This document shows, one piece after another, positions 17,771-26,235 of a stretch of DNA of 64,000 nucleotides. Made by a program: the position numbers and the translations under genes. Position 1 is the first letter of the stretch, and the number at the start of each line of letters is the position of its first letter. Source of the DNA: Halobellus sp. Atlit-31R (GTDB lineage: Archaea > Halobacteriota > Halobacteria > Halobacteriales > Haloferacaceae); contig QPLR01000002.1 in NCBI GenBank assembly GCA_003665935.1, forward strand, positions 62,001-126,000, in the 5' to 3' direction. The notes beneath the pieces were generated by a model. That model was given only the letters and a program-made list of their open reading frames with translations, was not told the origin of the DNA and searched no databases.

Positions 17771-19674
17771 GCGACCGCAAGCAGTTCCGCGACCTCGTCG
17801 CTCCCGACGTCGCCCACGACGCGATCGCGTCGCTGGATCTCGCGCCCGAACCGGAGACCGTACCGCTGGCGGCGGCGCGTGGCCGCGTCCTCGCCGACCG
17901 GATCGACGCCGATCTCGACGTTCCCGGCTTCGACCGCGCGAGCGTGGACGGCTACGCGGTGCAGGGTCGCGATACCTTCGGCGCCGACGAGGCCGAGCCG
18001 GTCGAACTCGATCTCGCCGGCATCGTCCACGCCGGCGTCGAACCCGACGTCGAGGTCGGCGCGGGCGAAGCGGTCGAAATCTCGACGGGGGCGGTGCTGC
18101 CCGACGGCGCGGACGCGGTCGTGATGGTCGAGCGGACCGAGGAGTTGGGTCCCACCGACGCGGAGCGCCCGGAGTCGATCGCCGTCCGCAACGCCGTCGC
18201 GCCCGGAGACAACGTGATGCTCGCGGGCACCGACATCGCCGCTGGCGCACGCGCGCTCGGTCCGGGAACGCGACTCACGCCCCGCGAGATCGGGCTGCTC
18301 TCGGCGCTCGGCTACGACGAGGTGCCGGTCCGCGGTCGGCCGACGATCGGCATCGTCTCGACCGGCGACGAACTCGTCCGTCCGGGCGAGACGCTGCACA
18401 GCGAGCGGGGCCAGATCTACGACGTCAACAGCTACACGATCGCCGCGGGCGTCGAAGAGGCCGGCGGGGAGGCCGAACTCTACCCCCACGCCGGCGACGA
18501 CTACGCGGAGATGGAGCGTCTGCTGCTCGAAGCGGCCGACGAGTGCGACCTCGTGCTCTCTTCGGGGTCGACGTCGGCGTCGGCGGTCGACGTCATATAC
18601 CGGGTCGTCGAGGAGCGCGGCGAACTCCTCCTACACGGCGTCGCCGTCAAGCCGGGCAAGCCGATGCTCGTCGGCGAACTCGGCGACAGCGCCTACGTCG
18701 GGTTGCCCGGCTACCCCGTCTCCGCGCTCACGATCTTCCGGACGTTCGTCGCGCCCGCGATCCGCGAGGCCGCTGCACTCCCCGAGCCGCAGACGGCGAC
18801 GGTGCGCGGTCGGATGGCCGTCCGCGAGCGCTACGCCGAGGGTCGTCTCCGCCTGATGCCCGCCGGCCTCGTCACCGACGCCGACGGCGAGACGCTCGTC
18901 TACCCCGTCGACAAGGGCTCGGGGGCGACGACGTCCCTCGTGGAGGCCGACGGCGTCGTCGCCGTCGACCCCGACACGGAGTATCTCGGGGAGGGCGAGG
19001 CGGTCGAGGTGCAACTGTTCTCGCCGGACGTGCGCGCGCCGACGCTCCTCGTCGTCGGCGAGGACGACCCCGCGCTCTCGCGGCTGCTCGATCGAGTCGA
19101 CAACCCCCGCTTCCTCCCGGTGGGGAGTCGCGAGGGCCTGCGCCGGCTCGGGAACGGCGTCCCCGACGCCGCCGTCGTCGCCGGCCCGGTCGACCGCGAC
19201 GTCGAGACGGTCGATCTCGGAGGCTGGACGCGCGAGTGGGGGCTCGTCGTCCCCGACGGGAACCCCGACGACGTCGGCGGCCTGGCTGATCTCGCCGACC
19301 GCGACGTGGCCTTCGTCAACCGCGGCCGCGACGCCGGCATCCGCGCGAGCCTCGACGCCGCGGTGGAGGAGTTGGCCGCCGAACGGGACGCCTCGCGCCG
19401 CGAGCTCACGGACGCGATCCGCGGCTACGGTGTGGGCACGAAAGGCTTCGAGAGCCCCGCCCGCGCGGTCGCCCGCGGCGACGCCGACGCTGGTCTCGGC
19501 CTCCGAGCGACGGCCGCGAAGCTCGGCCTCGGTTTCGTCTCGCTCGGAAGGGAGCGCGTTCGTGTGCGCGTGAACCCGGACCGGCACGGGAAACCCGGCG
19601 TCGAGGAACTGGCCGCGGCGCTGGATGCCGCCTCTGACGTCTTCGCGGCGCTCGACGGCTACGACGCCGCGTAG
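17767..19674 (+). CDS. moeA: MoeA fused to a periplasmic-binding-protein-like (LysR substrate) domain
   Basis: A 635-residue fusion. Residues about 1-400 are MoeA: FDRASVDGYAV, GAVLPDGADAVVMVE, VSTGDELV, SSGSTSASAVD and GLPGYPVSA. Residues about 415-635 form a PBP-like domain (ARAVARGDADAGLGLRATA, then KLGLGFVSLGRERV) of the kind that binds oxyanions or regulates molybdate use. This MoeA-PBP fusion is known in archaea and some bacteria. GTG at 17767 is chosen because it overlaps the upstream TGA as GTGA and has GGGAG upstream. The two MoeA copies probably divide work between Mo and W, or between insertion and sensing. Confidence 0.93.
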   Translation: MSDRKQFRDLVAPDVAHDAIASLDLAPEPETVPLAAARGRVLADRIDADLDVPGFDRASVDGYAVQGRDTFGADEAEPVELDLAGIVHAGVEPDVEVGAGEAVEISTGAVLPDGADAVVMVERTEELGPTDAERPESIAVRNAVAPGDNVMLAGTDIAAGARALGPGTRLTPREIGLLSALGYDEVPVRGRPTIGIVSTGDELVRPGETLHSERGQIYDVNSYTIAAGVEEAGGEAELYPHAGDDYAEMERLLLEAADECDLVLSSGSTSASAVDVIYRVVEERGELLLHGVAVKPGKPMLVGELGDSAYVGLPGYPVSALTIFRTFVAPAIREAAALPEPQTATVRGRMAVRERYAEGRLRLMPAGLVTDADGETLVYPVDKGSGATTSLVEADGVVAVDPDTEYLGEGEAVEVQLFSPDVRAPTLLVVGEDDPALSRLLDRVDNPRFLPVGSREGLRRLGNGVPDAAVVAGPVDRDVETVDLGGWTREWGLVVPDGNPDDVGGLADLADRDVAFVNRGRDAGIRASLDAAVEELAAERDASRRELTDAIRGYGVGTKGFESPARAVARGDADAGLGLRATAAKLGLGFVSLGRERVRVRVNPDRHGKPGVEELAAALDAASDVFAALDGYDAA

Positions 19675-19769
19675 GCGTCCGGCTTTGGCGCTGCGTAGAC
19701 ATCCACGCTCGAACGGCCGCGCGAGCGTTCAGACGCGCGCGCAGCGTGCGCGTCGATCGGAGAGCGCGC

Positions 19770-20468
19770 TCACTCGACGGTGCCGCCGTCGGCGGCGACG
19801 TCGTATCCGAGAAGGTCCCGCGACAGTTCGTCGAACGAGGAGACGCGGTGGTCCGCGAGCACACAACTGCCGCGTCGGTGCGGCGAGTGCCGCTCGACGT
19901 GGATCCCGTCGAGTCCGGCGTTCCACGCCGCTTCGACGTCGCTCGCGCCGTCGCCAGCGAGTACGCCGCGACCGGGGCGGGCGGCGTCCAGCCCGAGCCG
20001 CTCGATCGCGTGGCGGACCGGCGCCGGATCGGGCTTCCAGCCGGTCTCCGACGAACAGGAGACGAAGGCGTCGAACCAGTCGCCGACGTCGAGGTGGTCG
20101 ACGACCGGCTCGGCGAGGAACTCCTGACAGTGGGTCACGACGCCGACGGGGACGTCGGCGGCGACGAGGTCCGAGACGAGCGCGGCGGCGTCCTCGTGGA
20201 GGTACGTCGCCTCCGCGCGAGCCTGCGGATCCTCGACCGCGTGGAACGCCGGCCAGAACGCCTCCGGGTCGATTCCCCACGCCCGGAGCTGGGGGTCGCG
20301 TGCGCCGCCGAGCCCGTGCCAGATGACCTCGGCCTCCCGGTCGGTGAACTCGCGGCCGAGCTCCGCTCCCACCCGATCGAACACCTCGCGGGTGTAGTTC
20401 CACTCGGCGTCGACGAGCGTGCCGTCGAGGTCGAACAGCCAGAAGTCGTAGTCGTCGGTGGGAACCAT
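19770..20468 (-). CDS. HAD family hydrolase, phosphoglycolate phosphatase-like
   Basis: A 232-residue HAD phosphatase. Motif I is FWLFDLDGTLVD (nucleophile Asp), motif II is the VVTHCQ region, motif III is the Lys of GWKPDP and motif IV is GDGASDVEAAWNAG. A helical cap lies at about residues 20-90. The fold and cap type match phosphoglycolate phosphatase or beta-phosphoglucomutase-like enzymes, but the substrate cannot be read from sequence. The ATG at 20468 places the DxD motif near residue 13, as usual. It converges on the moeA pair. Confidence 0.9.
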   Translation of the reverse strand: MVPTDDYDFWLFDLDGTLVDAEWNYTREVFDRVGAELGREFTDREAEVIWHGLGGARDPQLRAWGIDPEAFWPAFHAVEDPQARAEATYLHEDAAALVSDLVAADVPVGVVTHCQEFLAEPVVDHLDVGDWFDAFVSCSSETGWKPDPAPVRHAIERLGLDAARPGRGVLAGDGASDVEAAWNAGLDGIHVERHSPHRRGSCVLADHRVSSFDELSRDLLGYDVAADGGTVE

Positions 20469-20554
20469 CGGACCGGAGATAGCACGCCCCCGGGTAAGTG
20501 CATTTCGTCGGTCCGGGCGGACCTGCCGACGGGACGTCCACACAGCCGGCTGTC

Positions 20555-20926
20555 TCAGGACTCGACGACGCGGATGCTGGACCCGAGATGTCGGTGGAGC
20601 ACGTCGCGGGGCGAGTCCCCGTCGAAAGAGTCCGGATGCGACGCGATAGCCTCTTCCAGCGCCTCGCGATACTCCTGATCGAGTCGCAGCTCGCTGAAGT
20701 GGACGCGGTCGACGGGCACCGAGAGCCACGACTCCGCGAGGTCGCGGGCGTGCCGCTCGTCGCCGACCGCTCCGCGCCAGAGCACGTCTCGGAAGAACAA
20801 CCACTCGCCCTCGCCGGGCGGGTCGGCGGCGACTTCGACGACCGTCTCGACGGTCGACGGCGCGACACTCACGCCCGGAGCCGTGTCGAAGCGAGCCTCG
20901 ACGCGGAAGACGTACGCGGCGTCCAC
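20555..20926 (-). CDS. LWR-salt family protein
   Basis: A 123-residue haloarchaeal protein. The hallmark LWRGAVGDERHARDLAESW (about residues 49-67) identifies the LWR-salt family, which is known only from halophilic archaea and has no assigned function. The N-terminal half looks like beta strands (AYVFRVEARFD, TVETVVEVAADPP, EWLFFRDVLWRG). The GTG at 20926 lies just after the stop of the pterin dehydratase gene (TGACGTG), so the two are a tight operon. Confidence 0.85.
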   Translation of the reverse strand: MDAAYVFRVEARFDTAPGVSVAPSTVETVVEVAADPPGEGEWLFFRDVLWRGAVGDERHARDLAESWLSVPVDRVHFSELRLDQEYREALEEAIASHPDSFDGDSPRDVLHRHLGSSIRVVES

Positions 20927-20927
20927 G

Positions 20928-21203
20928 TCAGTACTCGGCGTCGAAGAGGTTCGCCAAGCGGACGTCCTTCTCGGTGATGCCACCCTCCTCGTGGCTCGTC
21001 AGTCGCACCTCGACCTCCTGGTAGCCGACCCGGATCTCCGGGTGGTGGAACTCCTCCTCGGCGACTTCGCCGACCTGTGTGACGAACGCGATACCGGCCA
21101 GGTAGTCGTCGAAGTCGTAGGTCCGTACGATCTCGTCGTCCTCGCGCTCCCAGCCCGCGGGCAGCTGCGTTCGAATCTCGTCGTCGGAGAGTAGTTCAGC
21201 CAT
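20928..21203 (-). CDS. Pterin-4a-carbinolamine dehydratase
   Basis: A 91-residue PCD. The active-site strand EFHHPEIRVGYQEVEVRLTSH carries the paired histidines and the later His typical of the family, followed by GGITEKDVRLA. It dehydrates hydroxylated tetrahydropterin and can also act as a small regulator. The gene is followed directly by the LWR-salt gene. A pterin-forming enzyme (MptA) is encoded about 31 kb away. Confidence 0.93.
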   Translation of the reverse strand: MAELLSDDEIRTQLPAGWEREDDEIVRTYDFDDYLAGIAFVTQVGEVAEEEFHHPEIRVGYQEVEVRLTSHEEGGITEKDVRLANLFDAEY

Positions 21204-21299
21204 ACGCTATCTGTCACTCGCCGGGCGCATAACGTTTCGCCCGCCGCGTTGGGGTCAGGGCGTCAACCGATCGCAGAATCGAGCGACGACCGGCCACAC

Positions 21300-22709
21300 T
21301 CAGTCGTCGGAGACGCTCTCGAGGACGTACGGCGGGACGTGCTCTTCGCCCGCCTCGCTACGATTTCCCTCGGACGCCTCGACGTCCGCCTCGTTCCGCT
21401 CGGCCTCGGTCGTCTCTCCGCCGGGGTCGCGTTCGGCCGCGGACGACCGCGCGGTCGCTCGCGACGCGTCGCCGAACTCCGGATCGAAAAGCGCCATCGC
21501 CGTCTGGATCGTCGACCAGTCGTCTTCGACGGCGGCCTCGCGGAGGCTCTTGGTCGGGGCCGCGAGCAACTGTCCGACGAGCGCGTCCGCCATCGACTCG
21601 ATGGTCTCGCGCTGCTCCTCGCTGAGGTCGCCCTGCGCTTCGAGCCGCGAAACCGCCGTCTCGATCTCCCGGGACTTGATCTGCTCGGCCGCCTCGTACA
21701 TCGTGCTGATCGCCTCGTCCGCCTGTCGACGCTTGTAGGAGTCGATGAGTCGCTCGAACTCCGCGTCGATCATCGCCTCGACGTCGCGGGCCGCCTCCGC
21801 CCGCGCGGCCTTCGTCTCGGCGGTGACCGACTCCAGCGCGTCGATGTCGTGGACGACGACCTGCTCGACCGCCGACGCTTCGGGGTCGACGTCCCGCGGC
21901 TGGGCGAGGTCGATGACGAGCGTCTCGCCCGCGTCGTCGACGTCGGAGGGATCAAGCAGGTAGTCCGGGTGGTTCGTCGCCGTCACGACCACGGCGGCCG
22001 CGTCGAGGACACCGTTGATCTCGTCGAGCGAGATCGCGCGAGCAACTGTCTCGACCGTCGACGCGAGATGCTCGGCGTGGGGCACGGTCCGATTCGCGAC
22101 GACGAGCTCCGTGACGCCCGCGTCGACGAGCGCCTCCGCGGCCAGTTTCCCCATCTCGCCGGCCCCGATCACGAGCGCCGTCGCCCCGTCGAGATCGATC
22201 TCGGTCTCGGCCAGCCGTGCGGCCGCCGAGCCGATCGAGATCGCGCCCTCGTTGATCTCCGTCTCGGTGCGTGCCCGCTCGCCGACGTGGACGGCCTTCG
22301 TCAGTCCCGTCTCCAGCGTCGGGCCGAGTGCGCCGACGCCGCGGGCGACCTCGATGGCGCGTTTGAACTGTCCGATGATCTGATCCTCGCCGAGCACGAG
22401 CGACTCTAGGCCCGCGGCGACCCGCATCAGATGCCGCAGGCTCTCCTCGTGGCCCATCTCGACGACGACGTCGTCGTCGACGTCTGCGTGCAGCGACCCG
22501 AGGACGCGACGGCCCGCCGCGACGCTGTCGGCGACGACGTACGCCTCTGCACGGTTGCACGTCTGGATCGCGAACGCCTCGCTTACGGCGTCGTCGTCGA
22601 GTAGTGCTTCGATGACTGTGCGTTCGTCGTCGCCCGCCGCCGCTTCGATCTGGTCGACGCTGGCGCGGTCGTGCGACACACGAGTTCCACAGATCACTCC
22701 CGTGTCCAT
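21300..22709 (-). CDS. hemA: Glutamyl-tRNA reductase
   Basis: A 469-residue enzyme that reduces Glu-tRNA(Glu) to glutamate-1-semialdehyde, the first step of tetrapyrrole synthesis. The catalytic Cys51 sits in IQTCNRAEAY. The loop VAAGLESLVLGEDQIIGQFK and the NADP-binding VIGAGEMGKLAAEAL are intact. A dimerisation helix region follows (residues about 305-395). The last ~60 residues are a glutamate-rich acidic tail, common in haloarchaea. The ATG overlaps the sirC-like gene, whose stop is at 22694, so they are co-translated. Confidence 0.96.
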   Translation of the reverse strand: MDTGVICGTRVSHDRASVDQIEAAAGDDERTVIEALLDDDAVSEAFAIQTCNRAEAYVVADSVAAGRRVLGSLHADVDDDVVVEMGHEESLRHLMRVAAGLESLVLGEDQIIGQFKRAIEVARGVGALGPTLETGLTKAVHVGERARTETEINEGAISIGSAAARLAETEIDLDGATALVIGAGEMGKLAAEALVDAGVTELVVANRTVPHAEHLASTVETVARAISLDEINGVLDAAAVVVTATNHPDYLLDPSDVDDAGETLVIDLAQPRDVDPEASAVEQVVVHDIDALESVTAETKAARAEAARDVEAMIDAEFERLIDSYKRRQADEAISTMYEAAEQIKSREIETAVSRLEAQGDLSEEQRETIESMADALVGQLLAAPTKSLREAAVEDDWSTIQTAMALFDPEFGDASRATARSSAAERDPGGETTEAERNEADVEASEGNRSEAGEEHVPPYVLESVSDD

Positions 22710-23386
22710 TGGTCACCCCCCGTCGTGTTCCGTATCACGCGTGTCGCCTCTCGCCGGGGATTAGATTCCCCCGTACGTAAAGCCTTCCAAACTGACGGCT
22801 CCCGAACCACGGCCCGAATCGCATCACGGCGGGCCGACGGATCGAGGTCGGACGCCTTCAGTTCGGCGCGCAACTCGGCGGTGAGCGCGGCCATCCCGTC
22901 TGCGCCGTCGAGCTCCGCTTCGAGCCGCTCGCGCAGGTGCTTCGCGAGCGCCGGGCTCCGGCCGCCGGTCGAGATCGCCACGCGGACGTCGCCGTCGTCG
23001 ACGGTCGCCGGAACGACGACGTCCCCGACCCCGCCGGCACCGGGTGCATCGCTCTCGTCTGTGTCGCCGCCGACGCTGCTGTCGGCGTGATTGACGAGCA
23101 GGCCCCGCTCCCGCCCGGCTGCGGCGATAGCGTCGTTCACGTCGTCGCTGTCGGTGGCGGCGACGACGAGCGCCGGACCGACTCGATCCACCCACGTCGC
23201 AACGTCGTCGGGGCCGGGCCGGGCCCGGACGAGTTCGGCACCGCCGAAGTCGTACTCGCCGAAGTCGGGGCTGACGACGACGACGGTCGCTTCGCTGGCG
23301 AAGCGGCGGGCCTTGCGCGCGCCGATGCGGCCGCCGCCGAAGACGAGCACCGTCTGGTCGCTGAAGTCGTGGTACAGCGGAATCAT
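22694..23386 (-). CDS. Precorrin-2 dehydrogenase / sirohydrochlorin ferrochelatase-like (SirC/Met8 type)
   Basis: A 230-residue protein with only the N-terminal CysG/Met8 portion. The NAD-binding VLVFGGGRIGARKARRF (about residues 13-29), VVAATDSDDVNDAIA and VAISTGGRSPALAKHLRERLE are present. It oxidises precorrin-2 to sirohydrochlorin and may insert iron. Siroheme is then the precursor for the alternative heme pathway. Position in ahbAB - sirC - hemA order on one strand, with a 16-nt overlap into hemA, supports this role. Confidence 0.92.
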   Translation of the reverse strand: MIPLYHDFSDQTVLVFGGGRIGARKARRFASEATVVVVSPDFGEYDFGGAELVRARPGPDDVATWVDRVGPALVVAATDSDDVNDAIAAAGRERGLLVNHADSSVGGDTDESDAPGAGGVGDVVVPATVDDGDVRVAISTGGRSPALAKHLRERLEAELDGADGMAALTAELRAELKASDLDPSARRDAIRAVVREPSVWKALRTGESNPRREATRVIRNTTGGDQWTRE

Positions 23387-23410
23387 CGGTTGGTGAGCGC
23401 CGCGCTCGAC

Positions 23411-24481
23411 TCACTCCGTGTTCGCCGCGGCCCGTTCGTCCAGTCTGATCCCGGTCTTCTTCAGGATCCGCGTCGAGAACAGCGAGTCCCAGTCGTCGTC
23501 GCCGACGTCCCAGAACTCGGCCATCTCCTCTCGCACCCGCCGGATCCGGCGATCGCTCTCGGCCTCCGAGCGGCCGTGCGTCATCGCGAAGAAGTTGTAC
23601 GGCCAGACGCCCTCGTGGCGCGGCCGCTCGTAGCAGTGCGTCACGAACGGCAGCGACGCGATCGCGGGACCCACTTCGTCGACGACGCCGTCGGGGACGT
23701 CCCAGACGGTCATCCCGTTCTCGGTGTAGCCGAGCGCGTAGTGGTTCGGGACGACCCCGACGCGTCGCACCTTCCCCTCCCGCTCGAAGCGCTTGATGGT
23801 CTCGACGACCCAGGCCGTCTCGGCGTCGATCGCGTCGGCGACGTCGGCGTACGGCGTCGCCGTGACCGGCAGCCCCCCCTGGACCTCGACGACGAGGTCG
23901 CGCTCGGCGGGCGTCAGCGTCCGGCGGTCCGTCGGCGTCACGTCCGGACCGAGCCCCGAGAGGTCGACGTCGCCGTCGGGGATCGGCCCGTCGAGCAGGA
24001 ACTTCGCCTCGACGCGGAACTCCTGTTGCTTCGGGAGGTTGTACGTCTCCTCGCCGGTCTCGGCTTCGATCTCGTCGAGCACCTCACGCACGCGGCTCTC
24101 GTCGGCGACGCTGACGACGAACCACATATTGAGGTGCGGGTGTTCGCGCTCGTAGTTGTGTGCGACCTCCCGGTGGGCGTTGACCGTCTCCGCGACCTCG
24201 TCGAAGCGGTCCTCGTCGGCGTGCATCGCGACGAGCGTCGCCGAGCCGCCGATCTCCTCGGCGTTGACGAGCGCGCCGAAGCGACTCAGCACGCCCGACT
24301 CGTCGAGCTCCTGGACGATCTCGAGTAGTTCCGCCGCGCTGACGTCGATGCCACGGTCGCGTAGCGCGGCCGCCGCCGGCTCGAACGGCCGTTCGACGAC
24401 CGGAAACCCGCCCTGAAACGCGTTGATCACGGCGCGATCGGCCTCCGTCAACCCCGCGACGTCGCCGTCTGCCTCGCTCAT
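23411..24481 (-). CDS. ahbAB: Siroheme decarboxylase, fused AhbA-AhbB (Lrp-like fold)
   Basis: A 356-residue fusion of two Lrp/AsnC-like halves. Each half has an HTH-like segment (about residues 10-75 and 190-250) followed by an AsnC-type alpha/beta domain. The paired signatures are AHNYEREHPHLNMWFVV in the first half and HCYERPRHEGVWPYNFFAM in the second. In AhbA and AhbB these Tyr/Arg/His residues handle the acetate side chains of siroheme. In most organisms AhbA and AhbB are separate. It converts siroheme to didecarboxysiroheme in archaeal heme synthesis. It lies 24 nt upstream of sirC. Confidence 0.9.
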   Translation of the reverse strand: MSEADGDVAGLTEADRAVINAFQGGFPVVERPFEPAAAALRDRGIDVSAAELLEIVQELDESGVLSRFGALVNAEEIGGSATLVAMHADEDRFDEVAETVNAHREVAHNYEREHPHLNMWFVVSVADESRVREVLDEIEAETGEETYNLPKQQEFRVEAKFLLDGPIPDGDVDLSGLGPDVTPTDRRTLTPAERDLVVEVQGGLPVTATPYADVADAIDAETAWVVETIKRFEREGKVRRVGVVPNHYALGYTENGMTVWDVPDGVVDEVGPAIASLPFVTHCYERPRHEGVWPYNFFAMTHGRSEAESDRRIRRVREEMAEFWDVGDDDWDSLFSTRILKKTGIRLDERAAANTE

Positions 24482-24550
24482 ACCGAACGGTCGGGGTCCC
24501 GGGAGGATAAGCGTCTCGAAGGGGCCAAAAACGGAGGGTACTGCCGGTTC

Positions 24551-24949
24551 CTACGGAACTGTCGTCACGCGTTCGATGTGTTCGAGTCCCTCGAGGTCCC
24601 CGGCGAGGGCCTCCTGGTCGGGGCCGGCCTCGTAGTAGAAAACGAGGTCGAACGACCCCTCGCGGAGCAGCTGCTGGCACTCCCAGACGAACGCTTCGTC
24701 CTCGAGCGTCAGCCCCTGGAACTGGTTCGACGCGAACTCGTCGGTGTCGTTGCCGGCGTAAATGTACGTCTCGCCCTTCTCGGCGTGCGCCGCGAGCACG
24801 TCGTTGATCTCGACGGTGAGTTCGTGCATCTCTAGATCCTCCTGTCCGGCGAGGTCAGTGTGGACGATCGCCCCGACGAGCTCGATCTCGCCGGGTTCGA
24901 GAAGTTGCAGGGTACGCTGATAGAGGTCGTCGTCGAGCGTCTCGCTCAT
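24551..24949 (-). CDS. DUF5778-like haloarchaeal protein
   Basis: A 132-residue acidic protein that looks fully folded. It begins DDDLYQRTLQLLEPGEIELVG, then has an alternating strand/helix pattern and a tyrosine-rich strand DLVFYYEAGPD near the end. It resembles the DUF5778 family, which is conserved in haloarchaea without known function. TTTATC at 24971-24976 is centred about 25 nt upstream of the ATG, so the mRNA is probably leaderless. It is the gene upstream of the heme block on the same strand. Confidence 0.8.
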   Translation of the reverse strand: MSETLDDDLYQRTLQLLEPGEIELVGAIVHTDLAGQEDLEMHELTVEINDVLAAHAEKGETYIYAGNDTDEFASNQFQGLTLEDEAFVWECQQLLREGSFDLVFYYEAGPDQEALAGDLEGLEHIERVTTVP

Positions 24950-24970
24950 ACGGGAACGTCGGCGGCGTAG

Positions 24971-24976
24971 GATAAA
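24971..24976 (-). promoter_or_regulatory. TATA-like box for the DUF5778-like gene
   Basis: TTTATC on the minus strand, about 25 nt upstream of the ATG at 24949. Confidence 0.45.
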
Positions 24977-25094
24977 CGGATGGCGGTTTGGAGCCGCGCG
25001 AGCCGCGGCCGCAACGGACCGTATCGTCCGGACAGCACCGTCCCGGCGCGGCTCCGGCGGAACGCTTTTTCCCTCGCGCGGCGCGGTCTCCGCT

Positions 25095-26018
25095 ATGGCT
25101 ATCGGCGATCTCGCTCCGGTCGAGGGAACGGACGACGTCTACTACGTCGACGTCGGAACGCACGGCATCCCGCGCTACGGCTCGGTGTACCTCATCGACG
25201 CCGCGGAACCGACGTTCGTCGACACGGGGCTGGGCCGCAACCGCGAGTACCTCTTCGACGCGCTCGACGAACTCGACACCGCCCGCGAGGACGTGCGTCA
25301 CATCCTCCCCACGCACGCACATCTGGATCACGCCGGCGGTGCGGGCTATCTGGCCGCGGCGTGCCCGAACGCGACGGTCCGAACCCACGAGATCGGCGCA
25401 CCGCATCTCGTCGACCCCGAGCAGCTCGTCGCCGGCACCAAGGAGGCTGTCGGCGACCTCTGGGAGTACTACGCCGATCCCGAGCCCGTGCCCGAATCGC
25501 AGATCGACTCGCTCGCCGACGGCGACGAGATCGACCTCGGCGACCGGACGCTGTCGGTGATCCACACGCCCGGGCACGCGCCGCACCAGACGGTCTTTTT
25601 AGACTCGAAGGACGGCCTCCTCTTCACCGGCGACGCCGCCGGGATCTACGTGCCCGAACGCGACGTCGTCCGGCAGACGTCGCCGCCGCCGCAGTTCGAC
25701 CTGGAAGGCTGTCTCGCCGACGTCAGAACGATCGAGGAGCTCGCGCCCGAGACGCTCTGCTTCGGCCACTTCGGCGCGCGCGAGTACGACGCCGACCTGA
25801 TGGCGGGCTACAAGCGGACGCTCGTCGAGTGGGTCGAAGCCGTCCGACAGAAACGCGCCGAGCTCGGCGACGACGCGGCGGTGGTCGACTTCTTCGCCGA
25901 CCACTCCGAGCTCACCGAGGTCTGGGGCGAGCGCAAGGCCGGCGCCGAAGAGCGCCTGAATGCCACCGGCGTGCTGGTCGCACTCGACCGCGAGCACGCG
26001 GCCGCCGGTCGGGAGTAG
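25095..26018 (+). CDS. MBL-fold metallo-hydrolase
   Basis: A 307-residue metallo-beta-lactamase-fold hydrolase. The metal site motif LPTHAHLDHAGG provides H74, H76, D78 and H79. Further ligands are in IHTPGHAPHQ, the FTGDAAG aspartate and the FGHFGARE histidine. The last ~80 residues are helical and resemble the C-terminal extension of glyoxalase II-like archaeal members. The substrate is unknown. A TTTTT box about 26 nt upstream of the ATG suggests a leaderless mRNA, divergent from the DUF5778-like gene. Confidence 0.92.
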   Translation: MAIGDLAPVEGTDDVYYVDVGTHGIPRYGSVYLIDAAEPTFVDTGLGRNREYLFDALDELDTAREDVRHILPTHAHLDHAGGAGYLAAACPNATVRTHEIGAPHLVDPEQLVAGTKEAVGDLWEYYADPEPVPESQIDSLADGDEIDLGDRTLSVIHTPGHAPHQTVFLDSKDGLLFTGDAAGIYVPERDVVRQTSPPPQFDLEGCLADVRTIEELAPETLCFGHFGAREYDADLMAGYKRTLVEWVEAVRQKRAELGDDAAVVDFFADHSELTEVWGERKAGAEERLNATGVLVALDREHAAAGRE

Positions 26019-26235
26019 TCCGGGCGCGACTCGTCGGTGTCGGCGGCGCTGTCGCTCGGTCGTGCTTTCGGTTCTCGTGAAAACGCGGGTTCGCGTGGTT
26101 CGACCCCGCCCGCTCGCGCCACCGTGACCCGAGCGACGCCGTATGTGCGCTCCTGCGCCGCGACGGCGGCCGCAGTTGCCGGTCAGGACCGCACTGTGAT
26201 CAACCTTGTCGTGTCGGTCGTGTCGGTCGTGTCGA

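Noticed and set aside
16268..18250. 660-codon frame on the minus strand opposite moeA
   Set aside because: Antisense shadow of the two moeA genes, with arginine-rich noise and no motif.
26060..26130. A GGTTCGA-like T-arm sequence that looks like part of a tRNA
   Set aside because: The flanking five-base arms do not pair, and there is no acceptor or anticodon arm on either strand.
26212..26235. Short CGTGTCGGT tandem as a CRISPR-like or minisatellite array
   Set aside because: Only about three copies of a 9-bp unit are present, with no spacer structure.
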